Assembly (NCBI RefSeq): GCF_035920445.1
Contig: NZ_CP109162.1
Span: forward strand, 3,658,001-3,722,000
DNA length: 64,000 nucleotides
Direction: 5' to 3'
Origin: Nocardia sp. NBC_01730
GTDB taxonomy: Bacteria; Actinomycetota; Actinomycetes; Mycobacteriales; Mycobacteriaceae
The notes under the pieces were generated by a model. That model did not search any database. It was not told where the DNA came from and saw only the letters and a program-made list of their open reading frames with translations. Positions 15,325-23,945 of the stretch are shown one piece after another. The position numbers were made by a program, and so were the translations under genes. Position 1 is the first letter of the stretch, and every line of letters starts with the position of its first letter.

Positions 15325-17511
15325 TCACCGAACGCCTTCGATGAGGTTGTCGATTTCTTGTTGGACGCGATCCGCGTCGGTCGGACGGTGCTTGTCCTTG
15401 TATATCGATAGGGCCTCGGACCAAGCTTCTCGAGCCTGGTCGGAGTGGCCCGTCGCGGCGTGGATCTGACCGATACGGTCGAGGGTGTCCGCTTGGTAAT
15501 ACGTGCTGTTGAGAACACGGAACAGCGCGAGAGCAGCCTGATAGAAGTCGAGAGCGCCATCGAGCCGACCGGTGCGCTGAGCCACATACCCCAGGCTGAC
15601 CAGTGTATTTGCCTCACCCACGCGGTACTCCTGCTGGCGGCACAGGTGAAGCGCCGCCGCACAGTGGACTTGTGCCTGCTCGAAGTCGCCGATCCGGGAC
15701 TCGAACCAACCCATCGCGTTGAGCATCGCGGCTTCCCGAGCCCGCAGGTCCAGAGCTTGATACAGCCGTAGCGCGCTTGCGGCGTGCTCCAGCGCACGCC
15801 GGTCGTCGCCCTGCCGTCCGCACGCCCAGGTGAGAATGCGGTGGGCATGGGCCTGCGCGGAAAGGTCGGCGGCATCCTCGGCCACCCTCAAGGCATGGCC
15901 CAACTGGCGAAGCGCTTCGTTGTGGTTGCCCAGATTGAGGTGAGCGTCGCCGAGAAGCCGGTGCGCCAATGAGATCACCGCAGGGGCCCCGAATTCGCGT
16001 GCAGAGATCAGCCCGGCCTCCCAGGTCGAGCGCCATTCGTGCAGATGTCCTCGCCGGTAGTGAAAGGTGTCGAGAGACCAGGCCAACTGCCACACCACGG
16101 CGTGCCAGCCCAGCTCGGCCGCGATCTGCTGCCCAGCCAGCAGATTGGCGTGCTCGGCTTCGAGCCAGGCGTCCGCTGCCGTCTGGTGAGGCAAGGGAAG
16201 CGGATGGCAATCAGGGCCGGACGCGTCGATCTCGATCGGGTGACGGTGCGGATCCAGGAGACGCTCGGCGGTGTGGGCGGTGTGCAGGAAGAAGTCCATC
16301 AACCGCCGGAGCGCTGCGTGCCGACTGCTTTCGGGCAGGTGATGCCGGGCTTGTTCGGTCGCATACAGCCGGAGTAGATCGTGGAAACGGTAGCGACCGA
16401 GCACCGGCTGAGACACAAGGTGAGCGGTTTCCAGCTCACGCAGCAGTGCCCGAGCATCGGTCACGGGCAATCCCGCCAGCTCGGCCGCCGCTGGAAGGCT
16501 GATGTCCGGTCCCGGGGCAAGACTCAGCAGCCCGAACAGCCCGGCGATGTCACGAGGCAGCGCCCGGTATGAACACGAGAACACCGCCCGCAGGTTCAAC
16601 GGGATCTCCCCGGCATTCAAACCGTCGAGCCGCGCTTTCTGATCACGCAATTCCTCGGCCAGCGCAGCTAAAGGAAAAAGCGCGTGAGTGGTAGCGCGGG
16701 CGGCCACGATACTGAGCGCCAACGGTAATCCCGCACAGTACTTCAGCAACTCGGCCACGGCGTCCGGCTCGGCGGCTACCCGGTCGGCACCCAGGTGATC
16801 AGCCAGCAGTTGACGTGACTCGGCCTCGGACAGCACCGCCAGATCCACCGACCAAGCCCCGTGGACTGTGACCAGCCCGGGCAGATGGTTGCGACTGGTC
16901 ACGACCACCGTACATGCCTGGCCCCCTGGCAGCAGCGGGGCAATCTGTGGGGTGTCACGGGCATTGTCCAACACAATCAGCATCCGCCGGTCCGCTACCA
17001 GGCTGCGATACAGTCCGACCTGAGCGTCCAGGTCGACCGGCAATGTGGCCGGGTCTTCACCAAGAGCATGCAGAAAGCCCCGCACAGCCTCACCGACCGA
17101 CATCGGCTCACCGGTCGGAGCGAATCCCCGCAGATCGACGAACAACTGCCCGTCGGGGAACCACTCCAGATGCTCATGTGCCCAGTGCACTGATAGCCAG
17201 GTCTTCCCGATCCCGCCGACACCGCCTATCGCCGAGACCACCACGGTTGCACCCGATTCCGCGGCAGTGTCCAGCATGTCCGTCAGTACACCCAGCTCCA
17301 CCTCACGTCCAGCGAACCGCCGTGGCGCCGGCGGAAGCTGTCTTGGCACGACACGCTCGACGTTGCCGACGGTGATGAACTGATTGTGTTGATCGCCGAG
17401 GGCTTGAAACACCCTGCCGTGACCGGATACCAGCGCTTCTTGCGTTGCCTGTCGAGTCGGATTCTCGTTGTGGTCACCAGGCGGATTCGCTTCGAGGTCA
17501 GGAACACTCAT
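15325..17511 (-). CDS. NB-ARC STAND ATPase with C-terminal TPR repeats
   Basis: A 728-residue signal-transduction ATPase. Residues 28-42 hold VSGHGRVFQALGDQHN, a motif shared with the upstream partner. The NB-ARC module begins near 65 (RRFAGRE), with Walker A GGVGGIGKT (about 96-104), Walker B MLIVLDNA (177-184), the sensor VVVTSRNHLPG, and GLPLALSI (about 265). A winged-helix ARC2 part follows to about 390 (FHDLLRLYATEQA). From about 480 to 720 are TPR repeats such as HLNLGNHNEALRQLGHALRV and YVAQRTGRLDGALDFYQAAL. Bacterial relatives act in defence, antibiotic regulation or development. It starts in ATGA with the stop of the partner gene (17508-17511), so both are made together. No effector nuclease or protease domain is visible in either protein. 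Confidence 0.85.
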   Translation of the reverse strand: MSVPDLEANPPGDHNENPTRQATQEALVSGHGRVFQALGDQHNQFITVGNVERVVPRQLPPAPRRFAGREVELGVLTDMLDTAAESGATVVVSAIGGVGGIGKTWLSVHWAHEHLEWFPDGQLFVDLRGFAPTGEPMSVGEAVRGFLHALGEDPATLPVDLDAQVGLYRSLVADRRMLIVLDNARDTPQIAPLLPGGQACTVVVTSRNHLPGLVTVHGAWSVDLAVLSEAESRQLLADHLGADRVAAEPDAVAELLKYCAGLPLALSIVAARATTHALFPLAALAEELRDQKARLDGLNAGEIPLNLRAVFSCSYRALPRDIAGLFGLLSLAPGPDISLPAAAELAGLPVTDARALLRELETAHLVSQPVLGRYRFHDLLRLYATEQARHHLPESSRHAALRRLMDFFLHTAHTAERLLDPHRHPIEIDASGPDCHPLPLPHQTAADAWLEAEHANLLAGQQIAAELGWHAVVWQLAWSLDTFHYRRGHLHEWRSTWEAGLISAREFGAPAVISLAHRLLGDAHLNLGNHNEALRQLGHALRVAEDAADLSAQAHAHRILTWACGRQGDDRRALEHAASALRLYQALDLRAREAAMLNAMGWFESRIGDFEQAQVHCAAALHLCRQQEYRVGEANTLVSLGYVAQRTGRLDGALDFYQAALALFRVLNSTYYQADTLDRIGQIHAATGHSDQAREAWSEALSIYKDKHRPTDADRVQQEIDNLIEGVR

Positions 17512-17924
17512 GTGCCGCTGTTGTATTGGTCTCCGCCGGCCTGGAACACCCGCCCGTGGCCGGACACGGTCGCGGTCTGCACGATGTGCTGCACCCGAAC
17601 CTGCTCGGCGGCCGAGAGTGCCGGGGTCCACTGCTCGTCCAACACGCTGCGCAGTTCCGGCTCGAGACCGGGATCGGCGGCCACCAGTCGACCCAATCTG
17701 CGTTGCCAGTCCCTGGCCAGCTCGCGCTCGATGTCCGCGTTGCCCGCGGCACGAGCCTCCAGAACCTCCCCCCGAACTTCCTCCAACTCTGCCTCGATGG
17801 CCGGCGCACGCTCCGGATGGACTCGCCGCCACAGCGCAACCGCTCCGGCGCGAACCTCCCTCCACCCGTCGGTCGCCATCGCCGTCACCAGCGTCGTACC
17901 TGCCGCCAACAGAAGTGGGTCCAC
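17508..17924 (-). CDS. Small partner of the NB-ARC protein (effector-associated type)
   Basis: A 138-residue protein. The GTG at 17924 follows GGAGAG by five bases; the longer frame to 18089 is unlikely. The N-terminus has a hydrophobic start (DPLLLAAGTTLVTAMATDGW), followed by a long charged helical middle (EVRAGAVALWRRVHPERAPA, EVRGEVLEARAAGNADIERE). The C-terminus reads ATVSGHGRVFQAGGDQYNSG, almost the same as residues 26-42 of the NB-ARC protein. GRVFQA-GDQ-type tails are found in actinobacterial conflict systems next to STAND ATPases. I infer a paired adaptor that docks through this shared motif. Confidence 0.75.
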   Translation of the reverse strand: MDPLLLAAGTTLVTAMATDGWREVRAGAVALWRRVHPERAPAIEAELEEVRGEVLEARAAGNADIERELARDWQRRLGRLVAADPGLEPELRSVLDEQWTPALSAAEQVRVQHIVQTATVSGHGRVFQAGGDQYNSGT

Positions 17925-18079
17925 AGTTCTCTCCGGTGCCCGACGATCCGAACGATGTGCTAGCCAGTCTATCCCGCCGTATCTGACCGACACTGTGAAA
18001 TCGGCTGCCGCCACATCGCAATGAGCTTGTTGCGCAAGAACGTTGCGCAAGAACGTCGCCGGCGAGCCGAACCGCCGTG

Positions 18080-18165
18080 CGTCCAGCAAGCACGTCGGCC
18101 GCCAGCTGTCCTACCTGGAGTTCGGTGGCGCCGGACGCCCGCTACCGGCCCTGCGCGGTCACAGG
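18080..18165 (+). pseudogene. N-terminal stub of an alpha/beta hydrolase
   Basis: The plus frame reads VGRQLSYLEFGGAGRPLPAL RGH, which is the first beta strand and oxyanion region of alpha/beta-hydrolase-fold enzymes (usually LSYLEFG-GRPLLALHGH). Here the expected HGH is RGH and sense is lost afterwards. It is the leading edge of a deleted gene. Confidence 0.4.
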
Positions 18166-18191
18166 GCCCGATGGTGGGTGCGGTCGACCGT

Positions 18192-18216
18192 GATTGGTGA
18201 AGATCCTTCACCAATC
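18192..18216. promoter_or_regulatory. Perfect 25-bp palindrome, operator-like
   Basis: GATTGGTGAAG and CTTCACCAATC form an exact 11-bp inverted repeat around ATC. There is no T tract, so it looks more like a binding site for a dimeric repressor (TetR or GntR type) than a terminator. It lies in a gene-free gap between the NB-ARC partner (start 17924, minus) and dacB (stop 18438, minus), beside the hydrolase stub. A regulator gene next to it is not present. Confidence 0.5.
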
Positions 18217-18437
18217 GGACCAGCGGAGGGAGCGGAACCTCCAAATTGTCGCCGACCTCGATTCCCGCTGGAAGACGAAAGCGTCGGACAAGCGGCCGCA
18301 CACCATGCGCCCACGCGATGAACGCAACCGTCGCCTTCGGCGGGGCATCAACCGAACTGCTTGACACGAAACGACTTACACCGATGAGCAGCCGTTCAAA
18401 CGGTTCCGTCCCGCAGCATCACGAGCCGCATCCGGCG

Positions 18438-19352
18438 CTAGCTGATCGCCAACGCGCTGAGGATCGGGTCGTAGGCCCAGTTCAGCATGCGCTCGGCGTC
18501 GTCCTTTGCGGCGACGTCGCTGTCGAGTGAGCTGTGCAGGACCACACCGATCAGCGGTATTCCTGCCCTGATGGTCTCGAACAGCAGGCAGGTTCCCGCA
18601 GCGTCGGTGTATCCGGTTTTGATGCCGATAGTGCCGGGATAGTCGTGCAGCATCCTGTTCGTGGTCTGCCAGAGATGATCGCGGTTGCCCGGGCCGGCGG
18701 GCAGGTGATAGCTCTGCGACCTGACGATGTCGCGGAACACCGGCAGGCTCATCGCGCGCAGGCCGAGGGCCACCAGGTCCGCCGGTGTGGAGTAGGTGGA
18801 GTGGTCGGTGGGGGCGGGCAGCCCGCTGGGGTCGGTGAAATATGTTCCCGCCAGGCCCATTTGACGCGCGGTGTCATTCATTTTGGCGATGAAGCCGTCT
18901 TGGCCGGGCCCGTAGGCCTCGGCAAGGGTATAGGCGGCGTCGCAGCCGGACGGCAGCATCATCGCGTATAGGAGCTGTCGTGCGGTGAGCACCTCGCCGG
19001 GGACCAAGCCTGCGTTGCTTCCGTCGTACTTGGTGCCGTAGGCGATGATTTCTTGCGGCACGGTAATAGTCCGGTCGAGGTCGCCGGCGTTGATCACGAC
19101 CAGTGCCGTCATCACCTTCGTGATGCTGGCTATCGGGACCGGAGTGTTCGGCCGTCGCGACCACAGCACCGTGCCGGTGATTCCGTCTGCCAGCGCTGCT
19201 CCCGACGCCTGCACTGCGTCCGGCTCGGCAGTCAGCCAGGGCAACTGAATATGGATGTCGCTCGCGGCGGGGGCGGCCGTGACGCCATGACCGGCCGCCA
19301 CGACCAGTGCCCCGACGACGGCAGACTGCAACAATCGGGCAAATGTTCGCAT
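18438..19352 (-). CDS. D-alanyl-D-alanine carboxypeptidase, DacB type
   Basis: A 304-residue penicillin-binding protein of the S11 family that trims the terminal D-Ala from peptidoglycan peptides outside the membrane. The start MRTFARLLQSAVVGALVVAA opens a signal peptide cleaved near GVTAAPAA. Active-site motifs are SITK (SxxK), PSGCDAAYTLAEAY in the SxN position, and IKTGYT (KTG). The second motif has Cys where most class members have Asn; I recall the same SGC in mycobacterial DacB2. The frame is open to 19430 but that extension is not signal-like. Downstream of it is a gene-free gap. Confidence 0.9.
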   Translation of the reverse strand: MRTFARLLQSAVVGALVVAAGHGVTAAPAASDIHIQLPWLTAEPDAVQASGAALADGITGTVLWSRRPNTPVPIASITKVMTALVVINAGDLDRTITVPQEIIAYGTKYDGSNAGLVPGEVLTARQLLYAMMLPSGCDAAYTLAEAYGPGQDGFIAKMNDTARQMGLAGTYFTDPSGLPAPTDHSTYSTPADLVALGLRAMSLPVFRDIVRSQSYHLPAGPGNRDHLWQTTNRMLHDYPGTIGIKTGYTDAAGTCLLFETIRAGIPLIGVVLHSSLDSDVAAKDDAERMLNWAYDPILSALAIS

Positions 19353-19606
19353 GGCGACATTCTGTCGTGCGACCCCGCCGACCAGTGGGATTTCACCGAC
19401 CGGGTTACCGCGAAGCTCCGGCGACAGCATGCCATCGGCTGATCCAGGATGCTCCGAGCCCGACGCTGCTGGCGCGCGACCGCTCGCCCAGCGGCATTAC
19501 TGCGCATCCGCTGCCCACGAAACTCAGCCGAGCCGGAGCAGCCAGGTCACGACTCGCCGGAGGCAACACGCCGAACACCAGTCATGGTCCGTGCTCGGCG
19601 GTGAGA

Positions 19607-19837
19607 TCAGTCGGCAATATGGCGCGTCGCCCGATCCGGCAGGATCCCGGCCCGGACGAGGTCCCCGTAGATCCGCTGCTGCTCATCGTCGAGATTCGAG
19701 TACAGCATGTCGTACGCCAGATCTTCCTCGGCGAGCACCGCGACCGGATCCCAGTCGTCACCGAGCGCCGCCACGACGGCGCTGCGCCGTCGTGCCTCGT
19801 CCAGCGTGAGGTCGTAAGCAAAATTGTGGTCGGCCAT
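19607..19837 (-). CDS. DUF6400-type small protein
   Basis: A 76-residue acidic protein: MADHNFAYDLTLDEARRRSA VVAALGDDWDPVAVLAEEDL AYDMLYSNLDDEQQRIYGDL. The FxYDLTLDEARRR start, WDPVAVL and YDxLYSxLDxEQQ blocks fit DUF6400, a family without known function that I recall from Streptomyces and Nocardia. The ATG at 19837 has GGAG eight bases upstream. It stands alone. The family name is from memory; the gene call is firm. Confidence 0.7.
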   Translation of the reverse strand: MADHNFAYDLTLDEARRRSAVVAALGDDWDPVAVLAEEDLAYDMLYSNLDDEQQRIYGDLVRAGILPDRATRHIAD

Positions 19838-20178
19838 TCGGGCATCTCCAACCAGGTTCTTTCCGATAACGAATTGATCACGATGCCCAACCATGCCTTC
19901 TTGTGCAATGACGTGCGTCACGTTCCACGGTTGGACTTCGTCACATTCGATGCCCGCCGTACGACATCAGCGGCCGGTGACGAGCGCACGATAATCGGCT
20001 ATGTGCGGGTGTCGAGTTGCCACGTCGCCGATTCCACGCGAAATGCCGCCGAACGCGCGCCCAGCGGCAGATGAGCGCATCGGCCCGTCAGTTGATCGGC
20101 GGAAAAATGGTTGGGCGGGACGATGTTCGGGCTGTTAGCGTGCGGGAAGCCGTGACATCGCGCGAGGAGGTGAGACCC

Positions 20179-20232
20179 ATGAACGCTGTATCCATGTGGG
20201 TGCTCCCCTCGTGTTCACGGTCGGGCGGTTGA
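20179..20232 (+). CDS. Possible 17-residue leader peptide
   Basis: A strong ribosome binding site (GAGGAGGTGAG) precedes ATG 20179, which opens a 17-codon frame MNAVSMWVLPSCSRSGG with TGA at 20230. So good a binding site in front of so short a frame suggests either a leader peptide or the front of a gene that has been cut. The next frame, a degenerate hydrolase, begins six bases later. It is possible that this was the native start of that hydrolase gene. Confidence 0.3.
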   Translation: MNAVSMWVLPSCSRSGG

Positions 20233-20237
20233 CGTAG

Positions 20238-20816
20238 GTGTCGCCGGGAGCGCCTGAACAACAAGGCAATCCCGAAAGGCAACACTATGGCGACCGACCA
20301 CGAAACACGCAGGACCAACAGTGGGTCGCCGCTCTCCTGCGGGCTCGGGCGGCAGGCGAGCCGATCGCCCCGATCGTCGTCGACTACAACACCTCACTGG
20401 CCGAGCGTGCCGTGCCGGAATGGCAGGCAACCCTGGACGCCCTCCAGGCACTGCCCGAGGTCGGGACGGAAGCGCCGGTCGGGTACGGCGGCATGACGTT
20501 GGGCACCGCGATCGGGCTGCTGTTGGCGGCGATCGAACCCCGGATCACCGCCGCGGCCTTCGGTGGGGTCTTGGTGTTCGAGGCCCTGACCGAGGCGGCG
20601 AGACGGATCACCATCCCGATCGAGTTCCTGCTCCCGTGGGACGACGAGGAAATCGACCGCCGAACCGGTCTCGCGTTGTTCGACGCCTGCGCCTCGAAGG
20701 AAAAGACGTTGCACGCCTACCCGGGCAGGCATAACCAGGTGCCTCGGTTCGAGGTCGACAACTCGGCCCGGTTCTTCGCCCGGCATCTCGGCGGGGTCGG
20801 CACGTCACCGGCCTGA
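20238..20816 (+). pseudogene. N-truncated alpha/beta hydrolase with altered nucleophile
   Basis: From about residue 30 the frame is a good alpha/beta-hydrolase: IVVDYNTSLAERAVPEWQAT, then VGYGGMTLGTAIGLLLAAIE where the elbow GxSxG reads GMTLG, so Ser is replaced by Thr. ITIPIEFLLPWDDEEIDRRT holds the acid residue and HAYPGRHNQVPRF the histidine. The first 70-80 residues of the family are missing, and the first 28 residues encoded from the GTG at 20238 do not look native. I judge it decayed, though Thr could in principle act as nucleophile. Confidence 0.5.
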
Positions 20817-20935
20817 CGTGACAGGTATCGGCGTCCAGCTTCGAGCCGGTCGCCGATACCGCTGTCGCGCAAGTAGGTGCCGGGCTTCGACGGGCCGCCG
20901 GCTTCGATACTCGATGGACGAACAGACCGACCGGC

Positions 20936-21568
20936 TCAGACCGGGGCGACCTCCCACGCGAACCCGTCCGGGTCGGCAAAGGGCCCGATACCGCCGCCGA
21001 TGACGATCCGGTGCGACCCGGTCCCCTCCGGTGGGACGCCTGCGTCCTTGGCGGCGGCACGGCGCCCGTAGAGCGCCAGCTTGACCGAAGACGGTGGGGT
21101 GTCGAACTCGACGTACTTGCTGCCGAAGCTCTTCGCCACGGCCAGGCCGCGGTCGACGTAGTACTGCTTGGTCGCCTTGACGTTGTCGACCCCGAGGAGC
21201 ACCACGAAATCGTCGACATCCCTGGTGGCTGGGCCGGTGTCCTTCTTCGACGACGTCGCGACCTTCCAGATCGCACCGTCCGGAGCCTGGACGACGCCGC
21301 CATAGCCCCAGAAGCTCTTCTTGGCAGGCTTCAGCGTCGTCGCGCCCGCGTCGGCAGCGGTGCCGATGAGGCTGTCGACGGTGCTCGGCTGAGACACCAC
21401 GAGCGACAGTATGAAGCCACGAAAGCCGGTCGTCGGCGCCTCCGAGGCGCGGACGCGCACCTTGTCGCCGAGGCCGAACGCGGCGGCGTAGAAGGCCGCG
21501 GCGGCCGCGGTGTCGGACACCTCGAGGATGACGGACTCGATAGTGGTCTGATCAGTGCTGATGTTCAT
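20936..21568 (-). CDS. VOC (glyoxalase/bleomycin-resistance fold) protein
   Basis: A 210-residue protein with two vicinal-oxygen-chelate modules. Module 1: MNISTDQTTIESVILEVSDT AAAAAFYAAAFGLGDKVRVR, ending in GGVVQAPDGAIWKVATSSKK. Module 2: VDDFVVLLGVDNVKATKQYY VDRGLAVAKSFGSKYVEFDT, ending FADPDGFAWEVAPV. Proteins of this kind bind a metal and act as dioxygenases, lyases or drug-binding proteins. The metal-ligand His/Glu positions are only partly kept, so a binding role is as likely as catalysis. The start at 21568 fits the first strand; the frame is open to 21676. Confidence 0.8.
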   Translation of the reverse strand: MNISTDQTTIESVILEVSDTAAAAAFYAAAFGLGDKVRVRASEAPTTGFRGFILSLVVSQPSTVDSLIGTAADAGATTLKPAKKSFWGYGGVVQAPDGAIWKVATSSKKDTGPATRDVDDFVVLLGVDNVKATKQYYVDRGLAVAKSFGSKYVEFDTPPSSVKLALYGRRAAAKDAGVPPEGTGSHRIVIGGGIGPFADPDGFAWEVAPV

Positions 21569-21737
21569 GGCAGTAACGCTAAGCGCTGCTCGGTGACCGG
21601 CGCTTCTCGATTCCTGATCAGTCTGCTCGCCCATAGCCAACTCCTGTCTGGTTGCTCTCGACTGTGCCGCACACACCAGACGCCGGCTCGGCCCGGTTGC
21701 GACACCCGCGATCGGTGCCGCACGTCACGTGGCCGGC

Positions 21738-22187
21738 CTGTCACAGGGGCGCGGTCGCCGGCCAATGGCCCCACCGGCCGCCTGCTCACCGGCCAGGCAC
21801 TCGCCGCCGGACATCAGGTCGCCGCGCTCACCCGGCAGCCGGACTCATTTCCGCTGCACCATGATCGGCTCGAGGTAATCGGAACCGACGTGCTCGATCC
21901 GGTGGCCGTCGATGCCGCCGTGGCCGGGCGGGATGCGGTGCTGTCGACGCTCGGGGTGCCCGCTGGAAAAGAACCGATCAGCGCCTATTCGCGTGGTGCG
22001 GCCAATTTTGTCACCGCGATGCAACGGCACGGGTGCGTCGGCTCGCCGTGGTCAGCTCGAGCGAGGTCGACCCGCACCCGTACTCCGACGGCGGGCTTCT
22101 GTTCAACCGAGTATTACTGCCATACGTAACGCGGGTGCTGGGCAAGACGCTGTACGACGGCATGCGGCCGATGGAAACGCGCCGATG
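21738..22187 (+). pseudogene. Frameshifted NAD(P)-binding atypical SDR (NmrA-like)
   Basis: The frame reads ANGPTGRLLTGQALAAGHQV AALTRQPDSFPLHHDRLEVI, with GTDVLDPVAVDAAVAGRDAV LSTLGVP, the nucleotide-binding start of atypical short-chain dehydrogenases. The initial GAxG is damaged (SPANG) and no start codon fits. Near 22032 sense shifts to RRLAVVSSSEVDPHPYSDGG and LPYVTRVLGKTLYDGMRPME, then ends. So the gene lacks a start, has a frameshift and is truncated after about 145 residues. Confidence 0.6.
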
Positions 22188-22669
22188 ACCTGCAGGATCA
22201 CCACGGCGGCGAAACTCCCCAGGTGAGGGCGCAGCAACCCTGTCACGCTCTGTCCCGCCGCCGAATCGGCATCCGATGATGGTGGGGACTGCTCCCTCGA
22301 CTCGGCAACGTCGATGGTGGTCATCGCTCTCCTGTCTTCGTCGGTCTCGTCGTGAACCGGCGCTCCAGCAGGTGCGCCGCCGATGAATCCGCCGCCGTGG
22401 AAGGCCACGATCAGCGGCATCGCCGAACCTCCCCGCTCGGGCTGGTACACGCGGACGTCCAGCCGACGCCCCGGGAGATCGAGTGCGTGTGTGGTGATCC
22501 GTGCACCACGATCGGGCCTGCCGGTGGCGAGCCCGCCGAGCACGGACCGGCGCTTGCGGTTCTGTGCTTCGCGTAGTTCGGCGACCTGATCAGGGGTGAT
22601 CGAATCCCAGTCCGGCTCGGTCGAGAGTGCGGCCAGGATTTGAACTCGTAATGGAACTTTGCCTCGCAT
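22103..22669 (-). pseudogene. In-frame chimera of a hydrolase front and an ABC-permease front
   Basis: From ATG 22669 the frame encodes the first 110 residues of a hormone-sensitive-lipase-type hydrolase (MRGKVPLRVQILAALSTEPD, DVRVYQPERGGSAMPLIVAF, HGGGFIGGAPAG), ending just after the HGGG oxyanion loop. It then runs without a stop into MTTIDVAESREQSPPSSDAD and LRPHLGSFAAVVILQVIGAF, the start of an ABC exporter with fused membrane domain, whose own ATG is 22324 behind AGGAGAG. That second piece loses sense after about 22196. Both genes are truncated; the fusion may be accidental. Confidence 0.55.
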
Positions 22670-22768
22670 GATGCGCCCTCCGGGCTGTTCGTGATGCTCT
22701 CGTCGGCCGCTGTCTTCCATAGCCTGCACCTGAATATTTCGATAATTCGAACTGCTCCGGGTGACGAG

Positions 22769-23437
22769 CTACGTTGTCCACGAGCCGCATTCGACCAGGG
22801 CGCGGCGCAAGACCGCGGCGAGTTCGGCGTTCTGCCGCTGGGACACGTCCGCGGACAGGATCGCCTGCGATCCGTGGAACGTTCCCGGCCACTGATGCAA
22901 TTCGACCGGCACTCCCGCCTGCAGCAACCGCAGCCCGTAGTCGATGCCTTCGTCACGGTTCGGGCAGAACTCCGCGCAGGCGATGTAGGCGGGTGGCAGG
23001 CCGGACAGATCGGTGGCCCGCGCCGCGGCGGCGTACGGCGTGGCGGGCGTAGAGCCCAGATAGTGCCCCCACATCTGGGCGACTTTGCCGCGAGTCAAGA
23101 AGGGCGTATCGGTGTAATGCCTTGCCGACCATGCCTGCTGGCGGTCATCGAGGCCGGGCTGGTGCAGCAATTGGAAGCGGATCGGCGGCCCCTGCTCGTC
23201 ACGCGCCCGCAACGCCACCGCGGCCGCGAGCCCCGCGCCGGAGCTGTGGCCTCCGATCGCGATCCGCGCCGGGTCGATGCCGAGCTCGTCCGCATGCTCG
23301 GCCGCCCAAGTCAGCACCGCGTAGATGTCGTCATGCGCGGCGGGGAACGGATGTTCGGGGGCCAGGCGGTAGCCGACCGAGATCACCAACTCACCGGTGA
23401 CACGCTTGATCCCGAGTTCGGCGGCGATCTGCTGCAC
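22769..23437 (-). pseudogene. C-terminal part of a lipase/esterase (HSL family)
   Basis: About 222 residues: GELVISVGYRLAPEHPFPAA, then the nucleophile elbow GGHSSGAGLAAAVALRARDE, YLGSTPATPYAAAARATDLS, the acid region, and HQWPGTFHGSQ with the catalytic His. This is the catalytic core of a hormone-sensitive-lipase-type esterase, but the first 90 residues with HGGG are absent; the HGGG half of a similar enzyme lies downstream at 22669. Ser, Asp and His are all present, yet without the oxyanion loop activity is unlikely. The two parts may derive from one gene by inversion or from two genes. Confidence 0.6.
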
Positions 23438-23463
23438 GGTGGGACTCGGCGCCGCGCCGAAGA

Positions 23464-23862
23464 TCAGCTCGGTGTGGCGCCGCGTTGCCGGACCAGCGGC
23501 AGATACACCTCGTCGACTATCTCGACAAGGACGTCGTCGGGGGCGGTCGGGACGCCACGCACCACGAATTCGTTGCGCAACAGGACGATTGCGACGGTGG
23601 CGACTCGTGGGTGGAGCGCTTCTGGCGCGGCTTCACCGCGCGCGACGGCGCGTCCCAAGATGGTCAGCCAGGTGGCGGCTGTGGCGTCGGGTGACTGTTC
23701 CGGCAGCTGGGCCAAGAGTTCGGCGGCGCCACCGGCTGCCGCAAGGAGCTCCCGCAGAATTGCGCCGAGGGAGGAGCTCCAGTGACGGTTGGCCCCCCGT
23801 AGCAGTTCGAGGACGTCGTCGCGCAGGTTGCCGGTGTCGGGGGGCCCGGACTGTCGTGGTCA
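23464..23862 (-). pseudogene. TetR-family regulator lacking its DNA-binding domain
   Basis: Minus-strand sense from about 23862: DTGNLRDDVLELLRGANRHW, LAQLPEQSPDATAATWLTIL, ATVAIVLLRNEFVVRGVPTA PDDVLVEIVDEVYLPLV, stop 23464. This matches the C-terminal ligand-binding region of TetR regulators. The helix-turn-helix that should precede it is missing; upstream sequence to 23935 is unrelated. No start codon with a binding site is apparent. Confidence 0.5.
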
Positions 23863-23945
23863 GCTGGCGGTAGGCGGCGATGCGTTTCAGGCCGACCTCA
23901 TCGAGCGGCTTTGCCGGACAACCGATCAGCGGCATAGCGCGTATG

